A model generated the notes under the pieces. The model had not been told where the DNA came from. It did not search any database and saw only the letters and a program-made list of their open reading frames with translations. From NCBI GenBank assembly GCA_021229015.1, contig CM037783.1, positions 25,984,154 through 26,048,153 of the forward strand: a stretch of DNA of 64,000 nt, read 5' to 3'. This DNA is from Solen grandis (lineage: Eukaryota; Mollusca; Bivalvia; Adapedonta; Solenidae). Every line of letters starts with the position of its first letter. The first letter of the stretch is position 1. The position numbers and the translations under genes are program-made. Of the stretch, positions 10,979 to 21,795 are shown piece by piece.

Positions 10979-13214
10979 AGCTCACCAAAGCACAATGTTC
11001 TAAAAGGTGACTATTGTGATCATCCTTAAAACCATCTGAGACGTGCCCTTGTGCTGTGTCCCAAAATTTTTAGCTCACCTAAGCAATGCCATGTGTCTGT
11101 CATCCTTTTTTTAAAAAATTTTAGTGTTTAGTGTTAGCTTCCCTTTATTTTTTAAGCCAAACAATTTTTTAAACTTTATGACAATGTTAAAACCATAATC
11201 CTTGATCAAGTTCTTTTTTGGCTGAGATCTGCAAATTAGGTCAGGGTTTTTTCTCCTTTTAATGGGAGCAGAAAGAAAAAAAAATGAAAATTTTTTTAAA
11301 AACACCTCCTTCAAAACTAAAAGGCCAGATCTCAAAATTTTTATGCCCAGCCCAACATTGGGGGGGAATTTGATTTTCGGTCTGTGCGCCATCCCGTCGT
11401 CACACCTCAGGTTTACCTTTGCGTTTAAGCTTTTTTTCTAAGAAGAAAGTTTTCACATCTTTATGAAACTAAATACCCCATGTACATCTTTTTGCAAATT
11501 AATGGCGTGACCTATATTTCATGGTTGGATGAACATTGGGAAAAATTGGTCGTTCCCGGCCCAGGTTTACCTTTTTGTGTAAGCTTTTTTTGCTCACCCG
11601 AGCACGTGTGCTCAGGTGAACTTTTAGGATCTATGAATGTCCCTCGCTGTCCGTCCCCTCCGTTGTCCGCGCCACAATTTGTTCGTTTGCCTTTAGCATC
11701 TTCATTTTAAAGAGGCCCAATTTTCTTCAAACTTTAAAACAATGTTTATAACCAAAAAATCTCGGCCAAGTTCGATTAAGGCTGATATCGGAACATTAGG
11801 TCAGGAGTTTTTTGCCCCCTTTTTAAAATAAAAAAAGGCCAGATTTCACTTTGTTTTCACCCCTGCAAATTTTTTTTCCCTGAGTAATTATCTTCAAACT
11901 TTATATCAATGTTTTTAACCATAAAATCACGGCCAAGTTCGATTATGGGTGATTTTCGTACCATCCGCAGTGTGTCCAAACACTTTCGGTCCGCTCCAAA
12001 ATCTAAATGAACGCTTGGACACATTTTCTTCAAACTCGGCAAAAGTGTTAACCTCATTGAGCGAGGGTGAAAAAGGGGCCATGAGGGGGTCACGCTGGCC
12101 CCAAGGTCAAGGTCATACTTGAAGGTCAAATGTTATTTTTCATGTCCGCTCCATATCCATGAACGTTTGGGACCATTTTTTCAAACTTGGCTAAAATGTT
12201 AACCTCATTGAGCTAAATGTGCAGAAGGCAGGGGGTGGTCACGCTGGCTCAAGGTCAAGGTCATACTTGAAGGTCAAATGTTATTTTCTTGTCCGCACCA
12301 TATCTCATGAATCCCTTGGAAAACTTTTTCCCTTCAAACTGGGGCTAAAATGAAAACCTCATTGAGCTGATGGGGGCAGAAGGCATGAGGCAGTCACCCC
12401 TGGCTCCAAGGTAAAGGGTCATACTTAAAGGGCAAATGTTTTTTTTCGTGCCCCCGCTCCATATCTCAGAACGCTTGGAAAACATTTTCTTCAAACTCGG
12501 CTAAAATTTTAAACCCCTCATTGAGCTGATGTGCAAAGGCAAGTGGGTCATGTGGCTAAAGGGTAAAGGGGTCATACTTGCAGGTCAAATGTTATTTTCG
12601 TGTCCGTTTCCATATCTCATTCAGGAGTTTTTCCCCCTTGCCTTACACAGACCACTTCTTGACCTGGATTGCACTTCCACAGTGATTTATTGTACTCGGA
12701 AAATAATATATGTCATGTTCCAATCATAAAAATTTATTTCATGATATAAAAAGTTTTTAATTGAGTTACACATGTACTTTGTGGTTATCATCAAATCCTA
12801 TACTTCTTTGATTTTCACTTTTTGTACTGTTTCCCATGTAAAACTTGTCAGTAAACTTTTAATATATGTGCCTCCGAATTCTGAAATTCATACATGATCT
12901 TCTATGTCTGCTACAACCATGCCAGGTTAAGGTGAACATAATCCTATGACCAAACAAATTCTAATATTTGGCCAGCGGCGGGGGATATAGCTGTCCTTTG
13001 GACTGCCTTGTTAAACTTTAAGACAATGTTTATGCCCATAATCTCACAATCGGGTTCAATTATAACTGATATTGACTTGTAAATTTAGGAGTTTTTGCCC
13101 ATTTCACCATAAAAAAAGCCAGATTTCACTTTTACACTCAAGCATCTTTATTTCTTAAGCAATCATCTTTCTCAGGTGAGCGACCAAGGGCCATCTTGGC
13201 CCTCTTGTTTTCTT
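10979..13214 (+). mobile_element. Cluster of AGCTCACC-family ends and units
   Basis: Three left-end-like sequences occur: AGCTCACCAAAGCACAATG (about 10979), AGCTCACCTAAGCAATG (about 11071) and GCTCACCCGAGCACGTGTGC with the foldback TCAGGTGAAC (about 11592). One clear right end follows at 13173-13214 (TCAGGTGAGCGACCAAGGGC, CATCTTGGCCCTCTTGTTTT). The arrangement suggests truncated copies overlapping or nested in each other. Units repeating CAATGTTTATAACC and GGCCAAGTTCGATTA lie inside. Confidence 0.55.
11982..12620 (+). repeat. Tandem units of about 150 bp (GGTCAAGGTCATACTTGAAG)
   Basis: About 4.3 copies begin near 11982, 12140, 12283, 12450 and 12599. Each has (G)TCCGCTCCATATCTCATGAA, CTTCAAACTNGGCTAAAATG, AACCTCATTGAGC and GGTCAAGGTCATACTTGAAG. 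It lies inside the 10979-13214 cluster and probably forms the element's internal array. Confidence 0.75.
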
Positions 13215-13544
13215 TGAAGATGACTTCACATCTTTATGTTTCTAGGTACACATTTACATTATGATATAATCTTTTTAATATTTATGCAAATTTGTGGCTG
13301 TGACCTACATTTCATGGTTGGATGAACATGGTAAAATGATTCTTCTGCCTTAGGTTTACCTTTCCGTTTCAGCTTTTTTTCTATGAAGATGATTTCACAT
13401 CTTGATGAAACTATATTCACATTTTATACATCATGATATAAACTTCTTAATATTTATGCAGATTTATAGCTGTGACCCATATTTCATGGTTGGATGAACT
13501 TGGTATATTTGGTTGGTTGTCTTGCATTTGTGTTTAAGCTTTTT

Positions 13545-13794
13545 AGCTCACCTGAGCACTTTCTCCTCTGAAACTGCTGGACAGAATTTGATTAAACTTG
13601 GCAGGAATTATCCTTGGGTCAACCTTCACAAACGTTGCTAAAATAAACTTGATCCATGTAGAACTCTGGTTGCCATGGCAACAGAAAGAAAAAAATATGA
13701 AAACTTTAAAAATCATCTTCTTCAAAACACTGGCCAGATTTTCACAAATGATGTTAAAATAAACTTGATCCATTTAGAACTCTTGTCATCTGAC
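13545..13794 (+). mobile_element. AGCTCACC-family left end and first unit
   Basis: AGCTCACCTGAGCACTTT is followed by GAAACTGCTGGACAGAATTT, CTTGATCCATGTAGAACTC, GTTGCCATGGCAACAGAAAG and TTCTTCAAAACACTGGCCAG. The same order of blocks is seen at 61936-62260. Confidence 0.6.
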
Positions 13795-14591
13795 GTCATA
13801 TAACATCACAACATACAACTTAGTTCTTATTATTTGGGCGATGATTTCGATATGATGTCTGTTGTTCAGAATGATAAAAATTTCATAGATAAGAGAGTAA
13901 TGTATGTGCTTTAATGTATTAACATTTTCAGCATCCTATGACGTCACGTGACGTCAGAGCTAAAAATAGTGAAAAATATTGTACGCGCTCTATAGCCGCC
14001 ATTTATGGCCTGAATTTCCTCAAATTTTCACAGATGCTACATCTCAAGACTTAGCTGTGCATATCTATTCAGCTGATCAAAATTCCGAAAGACCGAGGTT
14101 CTGTGGTTTTAAGCAAGATTCAAACATGGGACCTAAATATTCATTATAGGATTATAGAGCTTTCAGATGAACCAAAAAACTGAAACTTACACAGTTTGCA
14201 GTTCTGCAGATTTCTTTAGATATTTTGATTCCTGACTTCATAAGACGTCATGTGATGTCACAGCATATTACTAATTTCTCTTTATTTGGGCAGTGATTTC
14301 GACATGATATCGGTTGTTCAGAATGATGAACAATTAACAACTTTGACAGAAATGTATAAGTTTTTAAGCAATAGCATTTTCAGCATCCTATGACGTCACG
14401 TGACGTCAGCGCTAAAAATAGGAAACATTTTTGTTTGCGCTCTTCAGCTGCTATTTATTGCTGGATTTTCTTTAAATTTTCACAGAATGTACATCTTAAG
14501 CCTTAGCTATGTACAAAGTTTGCAGTTCTGCAGATTTGCTTTAAATATTTTGAGTCCTGATGTCAATGGCGTCTTGTTTACGTCACAGCAA
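13795..14591 (+). repeat. Tandem units of about 455 bp with a double-CRE palindrome
   Basis: Two units share TTATTTGGGC(G/A)(A/G)TGATTTCGA, TGTTGTTCAGAATGAT, TTTTCAGCATCCTATGACGT and AGCTAAAAATAG, with a spacing of about 452 bp between the two palindromes (13939-13956 and 14391-14408, TGACGTCACGTGACGTCA). The array runs into the assembly gap, so its copy number is unknown. Confidence 0.7.
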
Positions 14592-14691
14592 NNNNNNNNN
14601 NNNNNNNNNNNNNNNNNNNNNNNNNNNNNNNNNNNNNNNNNNNNNNNNNNNNNNNNNNNNNNNNNNNNNNNNNNNNNNNNNNNNNNNNNNN
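14592..14691. other. Assembly gap, 100 N
   Basis: A run of exactly 100 N, the conventional scaffold join of unknown length. The left edge lies inside a tandem repeat. Confidence 0.98.
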
Positions 14692-16575
14692 TCACGCCGG
14701 GCATGGGGAAAAATTTTTGAACACATTCGATATTCAGGCAATTGGTTGCCTTTTTGGTGCATTTCCTCACTTGTTAGATTAATGAGCCGAGATAGAGAGA
14801 GAGAGACCTAAGGATTAATTTAATTATTTTCTAATTAAGCTGTGTTTAATTTTCTTGATACATTTCAAATAGTAACAAAAATGGTGTTTCCTCAATGCAA
14901 GTCATAAACGTGTCTTTATCTCACATCAGTGCTAGCCTCCTTAAAATGTTTTAACCTTTCTTCTTTAAGCAACCGATGCATAAAAAATACATTCTTGTCC
15001 AATTCTTGTCCAAATGCCCCAGTGTGTGGACTATGGCCCAAATGTCAGACAGACAGAGAGAGATGGGAAGCGGCAAACGTCATCAGCCAAAATATGTTAG
15101 GAAGAATGTCTAAATAGGTATAGAATAGGCTTTCAACCTGATCAGAGTGATTTTTATTTGCTGTGTAATTTGTGAATAAAATGTGTTTAAACAGTTTAGC
15201 GCTGTAATGTGAGACGCCAGCAATATGGTTGCTATACCCTATTATCTAAAGAAAAAAAACTGATAATGGTATTCCTAAACTATTACTGTCATTATTTCCA
15301 TAAACACGTGGTACTATCTCACGTCATTAATGCTTTTAAATATCACTTTAATCTGAATCAAGCCTGTTTCCACACCCATTTGCAACGTAATTAGATTTCT
15401 TTCTCTTTTTTTTTTCTAAAATGTCATTCAGTGACACAATTACTTTATAACGCGCCCATTGCTATTCATTTTCTCCATCTAATACCGAAACAGATTCGTT
15501 TTCAAGTTCACATATATCATTAAATTCGAGGATTTTTTCTGAAAATTTAATTTTGTAAAAACTCTTTTTAATTCTCTCTCTCGAATTACTCTAAAAGGTT
15601 TTCAAACTAAATTTTAGATTTTTTTATTCTTGTTAGAATAGCAAGAAAAAACTCATTGTTCATTCAAATCCTACTTTGTATGTCAAACTTCCGAAAGGCA
15701 GTAAATGGCTGAAAGGGAAAGGGATTCCGTGATTTTCACGATAAAAAAAATAACAGAAAAAAGTCATTTATTCAAAACTGACGGGCAGATTGAATTAGAT
15801 AATGCGGGTTTTAAAAGGAAGATTTAAGATATACGTGTTTTTGCGTTCATTGACATATATACATTTTACATTCATACTTTAAAGTTTTTATTTCACACAC
15901 AATTACTATTTTAAGGCTGGGGGAGACAAAAAAAAACAACAGAACATAGTTTTAACACTTAAGGAAGTATTTGGATCATTACACATTCGGAAGAAACATT
16001 TTCAGGGGCCTAGCCAGAGATTTAAGAGAGGTTCCAAGCCTTGGTTCTGAATTCGTTATTACTTCTATTTCAAAACTTTACATAAAACTACATGCCTTAA
16101 CATTACTTATACATAAATCAAATTTAAATCGAAAAAGCAGTTGTAAAAAAAAACCTAGTATTTTAGATTAATTAATCATATGTTTTACCCATCTAAATTG
16201 GTATACATACTTGCTATACTTTAGACACATAGATTCCGTTTATGGGTGTTTTAAACGTAAGTATGATAAATATTTCTTCCATTCAGCACGATACCACGTG
16301 CTACAGCTCTGTATTTGCCATATTTTTATAGTTTTAAAAGAAAATTTCGGTTAAACCATGGATCTCAAATTCCAAATTCTCAAACACAAAAGGATGATAC
16401 AAAAAAGTTCAGATAGTATATAATTCACTGATGACGGGTTTCAAATTCCCGATGCTTTTCATTTAACATATTTGTCATGAGAATAAGTAGCTGTAATAAT
16501 AAAAAATAAATTAAGACGTTTTAAAGATGATGAATTTTTTTTCCTGTGGCGTTGTCCCTTTCTCATTTCATCACT
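14692..16575. other. Intergenic, no gene recognised
   Basis: AT-rich sequence with a short GAGAGA run near 14791. Only short open frames without family resemblance occur, and no repeat end was recognised. Confidence 0.5.
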
Positions 16576-16587
16576 AGACCTATACTA

Positions 16588-16843
16588 GGGGCGTCCGTGG
16601 CCGAGAGGGTAAAGTCGCTGACTTTAACACTCACTCAGCCCCTCACCGCGTGGGTTCGAATCCCGGCAGTGTCATTCGGATTTTCATGTGAGGAAGCCTT
16701 CCAGCTGACTTGCGATAGGTCGGTGGTTCTACCCGGATGCCTCCGCGCATTCGGGGTCTTCCTCCACCTGTTATTAGCTGGACGTCGCTATATGACTGAA
16801 ATACTGTCGAAGCGACGGTAAACTCAAATAGTCAAGTCAAGTC
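16588..16843 (+). mobile_element. tRNA-derived SINE (family A), with target duplication
   Basis: The 5' head GGGGCGTCCGTGGCCGAGAG has a Pol III box A-like TGGCCGAGAGG and box B-like GGTTCGAATCC. The body includes CATGTGAGGAAGCCTTCCAG and GGTCGGTGGTTCTACCCGG. The 3' region is TAGCTGGACGTCGCTATATG, ACTGAAATACTGTCGAAGCG and ACGGTAAAC, ending in CAAGTCAAGTC. It is flanked by a perfect 12-bp duplication, AGACCTATACTA, at 16576-16587 and 16844-16855. Confidence 0.85.
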
Positions 16844-16855
16844 AGACCTATACTA

Positions 16856-16982
16856 CAAGGGACAAGTGGTTACATACCCGACTGCGGATCTGAAGGATGT
16901 TGGTTCGAACCCCGTTGGGGACAAGGATTTTCATGACTTTCACATGACTTTCACATGACTTCACATGACTTTCACATGACTT
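16856..16982 (+). repeat. tRNA-like SINE head followed by an 11-12-bp minisatellite
   Basis: GGGACAAGTGGTTACATACC and GGTTCGAACCCCG give a box A/box B pair about 45 bp apart. It lacks the CCA-stem pairing expected of a true tRNA gene. TTTCACATGAC is then repeated about five times (16927-16982). The family A SINE just upstream inserted next to this head. Confidence 0.5.
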
Positions 16983-17106
16983 ACGCCTAAAAATTTAAGT
17001 TATAAAAATGTTGTTTCCCAATCAATGTTATGCTAACTTCAACATCACTACATCGTAACCGTGTCATCGTTAAACCAGTGAGACAGGAAATATAATGTTC
17101 ATATAA

Positions 17107-17179
17107 AGGGGTGAGAGCGAAACTATGCTAAGTGCTTATACATATATATGCACCTAGCCTAGTTTCGCTCTTATCCCTC
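17107..17179. repeat. Long hairpin (about 28-bp arms)
   Basis: The left arm GGGGTGAGAGCGAAACTATG CTAAGTGC pairs with the right arm GCACCTAGCCTAGTTTCGCT CTTATCCC, with a few mismatches. An AT-rich loop TTATACATATATAT separates them. It resembles a foldback MITE or a structured RNA. No coding content. Confidence 0.65.
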
Positions 17180-17520
17180 AAAAAGTCTTCGAACGTCTTG
17201 TTCCGGCATTTGTCAGGTTTTTGAGTCTTTTATTTATTTCTAGATGGATTAAACCGGAGACACTCGAAGGGGACCATTCGGTCTTCTAGATATTTACGAC
17301 AATGATTCGTCGTCATGGAGAAAATCAATTGCCCTGTAATTGTAGAATCGTGCCATACGACGTATAATGTAGTTACAAACATATGGTCCTAAAATATCGG
17401 ATATTTATATTTATGACGAACGATTGAATTTACTTTTTTTTTACTTTCAATGCTGTTCAACAACTTAGATCCAAATACTTGCCACTGAACACATGCGTAA
17501 TTCGTCACAATATATGTTAC

Positions 17521-17605
17521 ATATGCTTGTTTTTTTTGTTGTTGTTTTTTTTTGTTGTTTTTTTTTGTTGTTGTTGTTGTTGTTGTTTTGTTTTGTTTTT
17601 TGTTA
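17521..17605 (+). repeat. (GTT)n / (GTTTT)n low-complexity tract
   Basis: Alternating poly-T and GTTGTT runs. The minus-strand K/T/N-rich open frame here is an artefact of it. Confidence 0.8.
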
Positions 17606-17856
17606 CACATTTGTAAACCTATTAGACGCGTGATCACATTTGTAAAAGGTGTTATATATGTAATTACTTACAAATGTGGTTTAACAGAATCAATTAGTTT
17701 GTCAGTAGAGCGAGCTGTTGGTGAAATGTCGCTTTATATGTTTAACGTCACATCGACAAAATTTCAGGCAACTAGAAACTTTTGCGAACATGAGACAGAT
17801 ATATAGACTTAAAAAAAGCAAAACAGAAGCAAGACCAAAGTGTCTCTTAAACTCCG

Positions 17857-18300
17857 AAATGAGACGTAAATCTACGTAAAGCAAACAGCGCTTCACGAAC
17901 ACATAATCTACATGTTGGTGTAAAATTCCATACATTGTTGGGGCCTCCGTGGCCGAGAGGGTAAAGTCGCGGACTTTAACACTCACTCAGCACCTCACCG
18001 CGTGGGTTCGAATCCCGGCAGGTTCATTCGGATTTTCATGTGAGGAAGCCTTCCAGCTGGCTTGCGGTAGGTCGGTGGTTCTACCCTGATGCCTCCGTGC
18101 ATTCGGGGTCTTCCTCCACCTGTAATTAGCTGGACGTCGCTATATGACTGAAATACTGTCGAAGCGACAGTAAACTCAAATAGCTTAGCCTAGCCTAGCC
18201 ATACATTGTTCAGTGGGAAATAAACTTTTCCCCAGTCACTGATTGGTTAGTTTAAATCGGGTATCGCTGAAATGGTCTATAGTGCTACATCACAGCAATT
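17857..18300 (+). repeat. Dispersed repeat C, copy 1, split by a SINE
   Basis: GAAATGAGACGTAAATCTAC, CACATAATCTACATGTTGGTG and, after the SINE, CAGTGGGAAATAAACTTTTCC and GCTGAAATGGTCTATAG recur in reverse at 24560-24800 and in diverged form at about 58040-58220. The SINE at 17940-18198 sits inside it. Confidence 0.6.
17940..18198 (+). mobile_element. tRNA-derived SINE (family A), with target duplication
   Basis: Same structure as the 16588 copy: GGGCCTCCGTGGCCGAGAGG head, GGTTCGAATCCCGG box B, and CTGGACGTCGCTATATGACTG tail region ending in TAGCTTAGCCTAG. It is flanked by a perfect 12-bp duplication CCATACATTGTT at 17928-17939 and 18199-18210. The dispersed repeat copy at about 58130 shows the uninterrupted site (ACACATTGTGTAATGGGAAA). 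Confidence 0.88.
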
Positions 18301-18302
18301 TC

Positions 18303-18430
18303 AGTTACATGATACCACACCCACTGCATTATCTTGACGGCGGACCAACATTGAAATAGTATTTTATATTGAGCGCCAAGCATAAGATAAATACCGGGGT
18401 ATTTCAGTACAAATTTAATGGGATTTGGTC
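18303..18430 (-). repeat. V-core SINE fragment (family B)
   Basis: On the minus strand, GTCAAGATAATGCAGTGGGT GTGGTATCATG matches the core seen at about 60370. GCTTGGCGCTCAATATAAAA matches the tail side of the copy at 33440-33695. The tRNA-like head is missing. Confidence 0.5.
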
Positions 18431-18889
18431 GCGCCCGGAGGTCGGGGAGGGTGCTCCTGGGGTTGGTTTGTTGCTAAGGAAGACAGGGCGTTTCGGTTCC
18501 ATTCTGTTGTTGCCGGTATTATTGTTATTCTTAATTAAAATTGGAAATATTACAGGTTTCATGTCAATGCATACAAGAAGCTGAATGTGTTGGAACAATG
18601 ATTACACTGATTTACTATAAATCCCGACCTTGATTTCCGATCGATTCGTTATTAATTCCATAAAAAGACAACCCCTGTACTATTTCTGCACGGCTTTTTA
18701 ATAGATTTATTTCCCTTTTTCGAGAATTGTTTCTTCCTTTTTAAACTGACGTGGATACCATGTTATCGCATCCCCTTATAAGGCACCGGAAACCACTCTG
18801 CCTACTTTAACCCGATCCTAGGGAGCGATAATAGTACCGTTTTAATGAATGGTATCTACGGCCAGGGGATTGGACCCCGGTTGCAAGAC

Positions 18890-18891
<2 letters not shown>

Positions 18892-18923
<32 letters not shown>
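18892..18923 (+). repeat. (CT)n microsatellite
   Basis: About 16 CT repeats followed by CACACACG. Confidence 0.9.
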
Positions 18924-18929
<6 letters not shown>

Positions 18930-19094
18930 GCCGCGGCATGCAAGTGTGTCCTAAATTCAGGCTCCATTTAATCTCGCATTAGCCTGGTTTAAGAGACCCA
19001 CATGATTTATGGTCACTAAAGTGTCTAATTAATTTTTAATTGGACTTGTGACGTTGTCCTCTCTTCACTTTAGACTGTAATGAGTGAATAGCAA

Positions 19095-19330
19095 ACAGTG
19101 CAGACCACGATCAGACTACACGGATGTGCAGGCTGTCTTCTGTCTGCACTGGTCGCAAAGGCAGTCACATTTGGAAGCTTACATTTAGCAGGAGTCATTC
19201 CGTGGACTGTGAGATTATCCATATCTCAGTACCAGAAACGAATTTCGTCGTGGCCAGGGATCGAATCCGCGACCTTTCGGTTACCGGGCGGACGTTCTTA
19301 CCACTGAGCCATCGGGGCCGGTGCATTATT
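19095..19330 (-). repeat. tRNA-like SINE, reverse
   Basis: On the minus strand from 19330: GGCCCCGATGGCTCAGTGGT (box A-like) and GGATTCGATCCCTGG (box B-like), then a body with CTGAGATATGGATAATCTCAC. The tail contains CGACCAGTGCAGACAGAAG and GTAGTCTGATCGTGGTCTGC, a phrase I associate with dispersed bivalve repeats. Confidence 0.55.
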
Positions 19331-19528
19331 CCAGGAATTTTTAGACGTGTTTATATACGAATTACATGTATGCGTTGTGACCTGGTTTTGCAAGACAGGA
19401 CGTGATAGGGATAAAGCTTAGCAGCACAGAATCATCTCATATCTGCATAATAATTATTGCAATGATCTGTCACATATCAGATCACACCAACAGACACTTC
19501 ATTTATTTCTGCTCATATAAAAATTGCT

Positions 19529-19619
19529 CTCTCTCTCTCTCTCTCTCTCTTCTTCTTCTTCTTCTTCTTCTCCTTCTTCTTCTTCTTCCTTTTCTTCTTC
19601 ATCCTCTTCTTCTTCTTGA
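19529..19619 (+). repeat. (CT)n and (CTT)n microsatellite
   Basis: CT repeats grade into CTTCTTCTT and TCC variants. The open frames across it (poly-Leu on plus, poly-Lys/Glu on minus) are not genes. Confidence 0.9.
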
Positions 19620-20520
19620 CAAGTGTGTGTACGTAGTTCGTGATCATCGTTAGGAAATGTTTTGTATGGTGCACGTAACAGACATGACAATGCTGTGCGG
19701 AAATCAGTTTTTCATTCCCTACGTTTTTTAACATGCTTCATATGCGCTCATATATAACACACATATTTGCAAAAAGATGGACGCCATGCCTTGATGAATA
19801 ATAAGCGGGTAAGTAAAATATTCAATCAACAATCTGCCAACGTGTGTATGGTACTGGGTACTCGTTGGGTCAGTAGAGACTGCCAATACTAGTCTTATAG
19901 TGTTGGACTGATTAATCACTTCGTCGATGAATCGTTGACGAAGACTAATGGTCGATGATGTGACTTTTTTTTCTTTCTTTCTTTTTTTTTTTTTGTTGTT
20001 GTTTTTATGTTGTTGTTTTTTGTTTGTTGTTGTTGTTTTGTTTTGTGGGTTTGTTTTTTTTAATTTTGTTTCTTATTATTCGTCAACGAACTTTGCATAT
20101 CATGATTTTAGACAGAAAAGCGGTTTCTTGATTGGTAATACCGTATATGTAAGCTTATTTCTGATTGTATAATTCGATTCATCTGTCATTGCGTTTTGGT
20201 CCACATACCTACATTCATATTTAGACTTGTATGCTTGGGAAATTATCAAAAAGTACAAATAATAAAGATATTAACATTTTATTATGTTTTGATATTTACC
20301 ATGTTACACAAATTTTACAGTCTTAAATTCTTAGAATTGTCTGAATATGACATAAGAATTTACATGTATTGGTATAAAAGACGCTGATTTATCATTTATT
20401 TATTTATTCAGAAAGACAGACTTATTAATCGGCGATGCTTTTCGGACTGAATCCCAACACTATCTTATACTGATGTTGGTTGACAGTATGTTAGTTACAG
20501 TTTGTATTACTACGTTGATT
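19620..20520. other. Intergenic, with a T/G low-complexity tract
   Basis: A poly-T and GTTGTT tract occupies about 19965-20068. No gene was recognised. Confidence 0.5.
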
Positions 20521-20529
20521 TAGGAAGAT

Positions 20530-20670
20530 TTGACGACAACGTTGGGCCAACACATTCGACCACCATGGGACCGGGCCGGTTAGCAAGGTTGCGTTGGACC
20601 AGAAACAATTAAATAACATTGGCCTAACGTTACGTGCAACGGTGTTGCAAACGTTGGCCCAACTTAGACA
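20530..20670. repeat. MITE-like inverted repeat (CGTTGGGCCAAC)
   Basis: ACAACGTTGGGCCAACAC at about 20536 faces GTGTTGCAAACGTTGGCCCAAC at about 20642, an inverted pair around a centre containing ATTGGCCTAACGTTACGTGC. No transposase is visible. Confidence 0.55.
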
Positions 20671-20796
20671 TGCTTTCTGGTCGACAAAAAAAGAGGCATT
20701 ATTTATATATGCATGTATTACATAAACCGTAATAAACAAGACTTGTTGGAACGACATATATGCCCCTTCGCGTCCCCCAAGTCAATACAGGTTATT

Positions 20797-21230
20797 TACT
20801 AGTCATGACCAATCACTCTATCAAGATTGAGGAATGTGGGCCCAAGCGTTCTCCAGTTATTAATTAGAACAATTTTCACATTTGAGGTCACTGTTACCTT
20901 GACCTCTTACCAATTAACCCCAGTATCATTAGGGGTCATCTATTAGTCATGACCAATCACCCTATGAAGATTGAGGAATATGGGCCAAAGTGTTCTCCGG
21001 TTATTAATTAGAAACGATTTTCACATTTGAGGACACTGTGACCTTGACCATTGATCAAGTGACCCCAAAATCATTAGGGGCCATATACTTGTCATTATCA
21101 ATCACCCTATGAAGTTTGAAAACTGTGGGCCCAAGCGTTCTCTAGTAATTGATCGGGAACGAAGTGGTCTACCGACGGACCGACCGACCCAGCGACCGAC
21201 TGACATTTGCAAAACAATATGCCCCCTCCT
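20797..21230 (+). repeat. Three tandem units of about 145 bp with GACCTTGACC
   Basis: Units start near 20800, 20940 and 21084 with (C)TAGTCATGACCAATCAC, AAGATTGAGGAATGTGGGCC, CAAGCGTTCTCCAGTTATTA and GTGACCTTGACC. The last unit runs into GACGGACCGACCGACC and a tail ending CAAAACAATATGCCCCCTCC. Confidence 0.75.
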
Positions 21231-21236
21231 CTTCGA

Positions 21237-21795
21237 CATGACTTGACTATGTAACCACTTGTCCCTTGTAGTTTAGACTTGACTTGACTATTTGAGTTTA
21301 CCGTCGCTTCGACAGTATTTTAGTCATATAGCGACGTCCAGCTAATTACAGGTGGAGGAGGGGCCGCCGTGGCCGAGCGGTTACAGTCGTGGACTTCAAA
21401 TCTCTCACCCCTCATCACTGTGGGTTCGAATCCCGGTAGGGACTTCGGATTTTTCATGTGAGGAAGCCTTCCAGCTGGCTTGCGGTAGGTCGGTGGTTCT
21501 ACCCGGGTACCTCTGTGTACTCGGGGTCTTCCTCCATCTGTAATTAGCTGGACGTCGCTATATGATTGAAATACTATCGCAGCGACGGTAAACCCCAATA
21601 CAACACAACAACAACAGGTGGAGGAAGACCCGAATGCACGGAGACATCCGGGTAGAATCACCGACCTACCGCAAGCCAGCTGGAAGGCTTCCTCACATGA
21701 AAATCCGAAAGACCCTGCTGGGATTCGAACCCAAGCAGTGAGGTGCTGAGTGAGTGTTAAAGTCAGCGACTTTACCCTCTCGGCCACGGAGGCCC
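21237..21795 (-). mobile_element. Family A SINE, reverse, with extra 3' segment; split by a second SINE
   Basis: The minus-strand head GGCCTCCGTGGCCGAGAGGG begins near 21795. The 3' part (CTGGACGTCGCTATATGACT, TTTGAG mirror and AGTCAAGTCAAGTC) lies at about 21273-21350. A further 30-40 bp beyond the usual tail (21237-21272) ends in another AGTCAAGTCATG. A direct duplication CTCCTCTTCGA at 21226-21236 and 21796-21806 encloses the whole unit, so the extra segment travelled with the SINE. It is interrupted at 21360-21613. Confidence 0.75.
21360..21613 (+). mobile_element. Family A SINE nested in the reverse SINE
   Basis: GGGGCCGCCGTGGCCGAGCG head, GGTTCGAATCCCGG box B, CTGGACGTCGCTATATGATTG tail, ending CAATACAACACAACAACA. 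A perfect 12-bp duplication ACAGGTGGAGGA at 21348-21359 and 21614-21625 comes from the interior of the host SINE. Confidence 0.88.

Noticed and set aside
16588..16680. A true tRNA gene (box A and box B present)
   Set aside because: The sequence continues into a shared SINE body, recurs several times and has target duplications. The same argument applies to the heads at 19310, 21360, 33680, 54385 and 55720.
19402..19734. Poly-Leu and poly-Lys/Glu open frames
   Set aside because: They read through the (CT)n/(CTT)n microsatellite.
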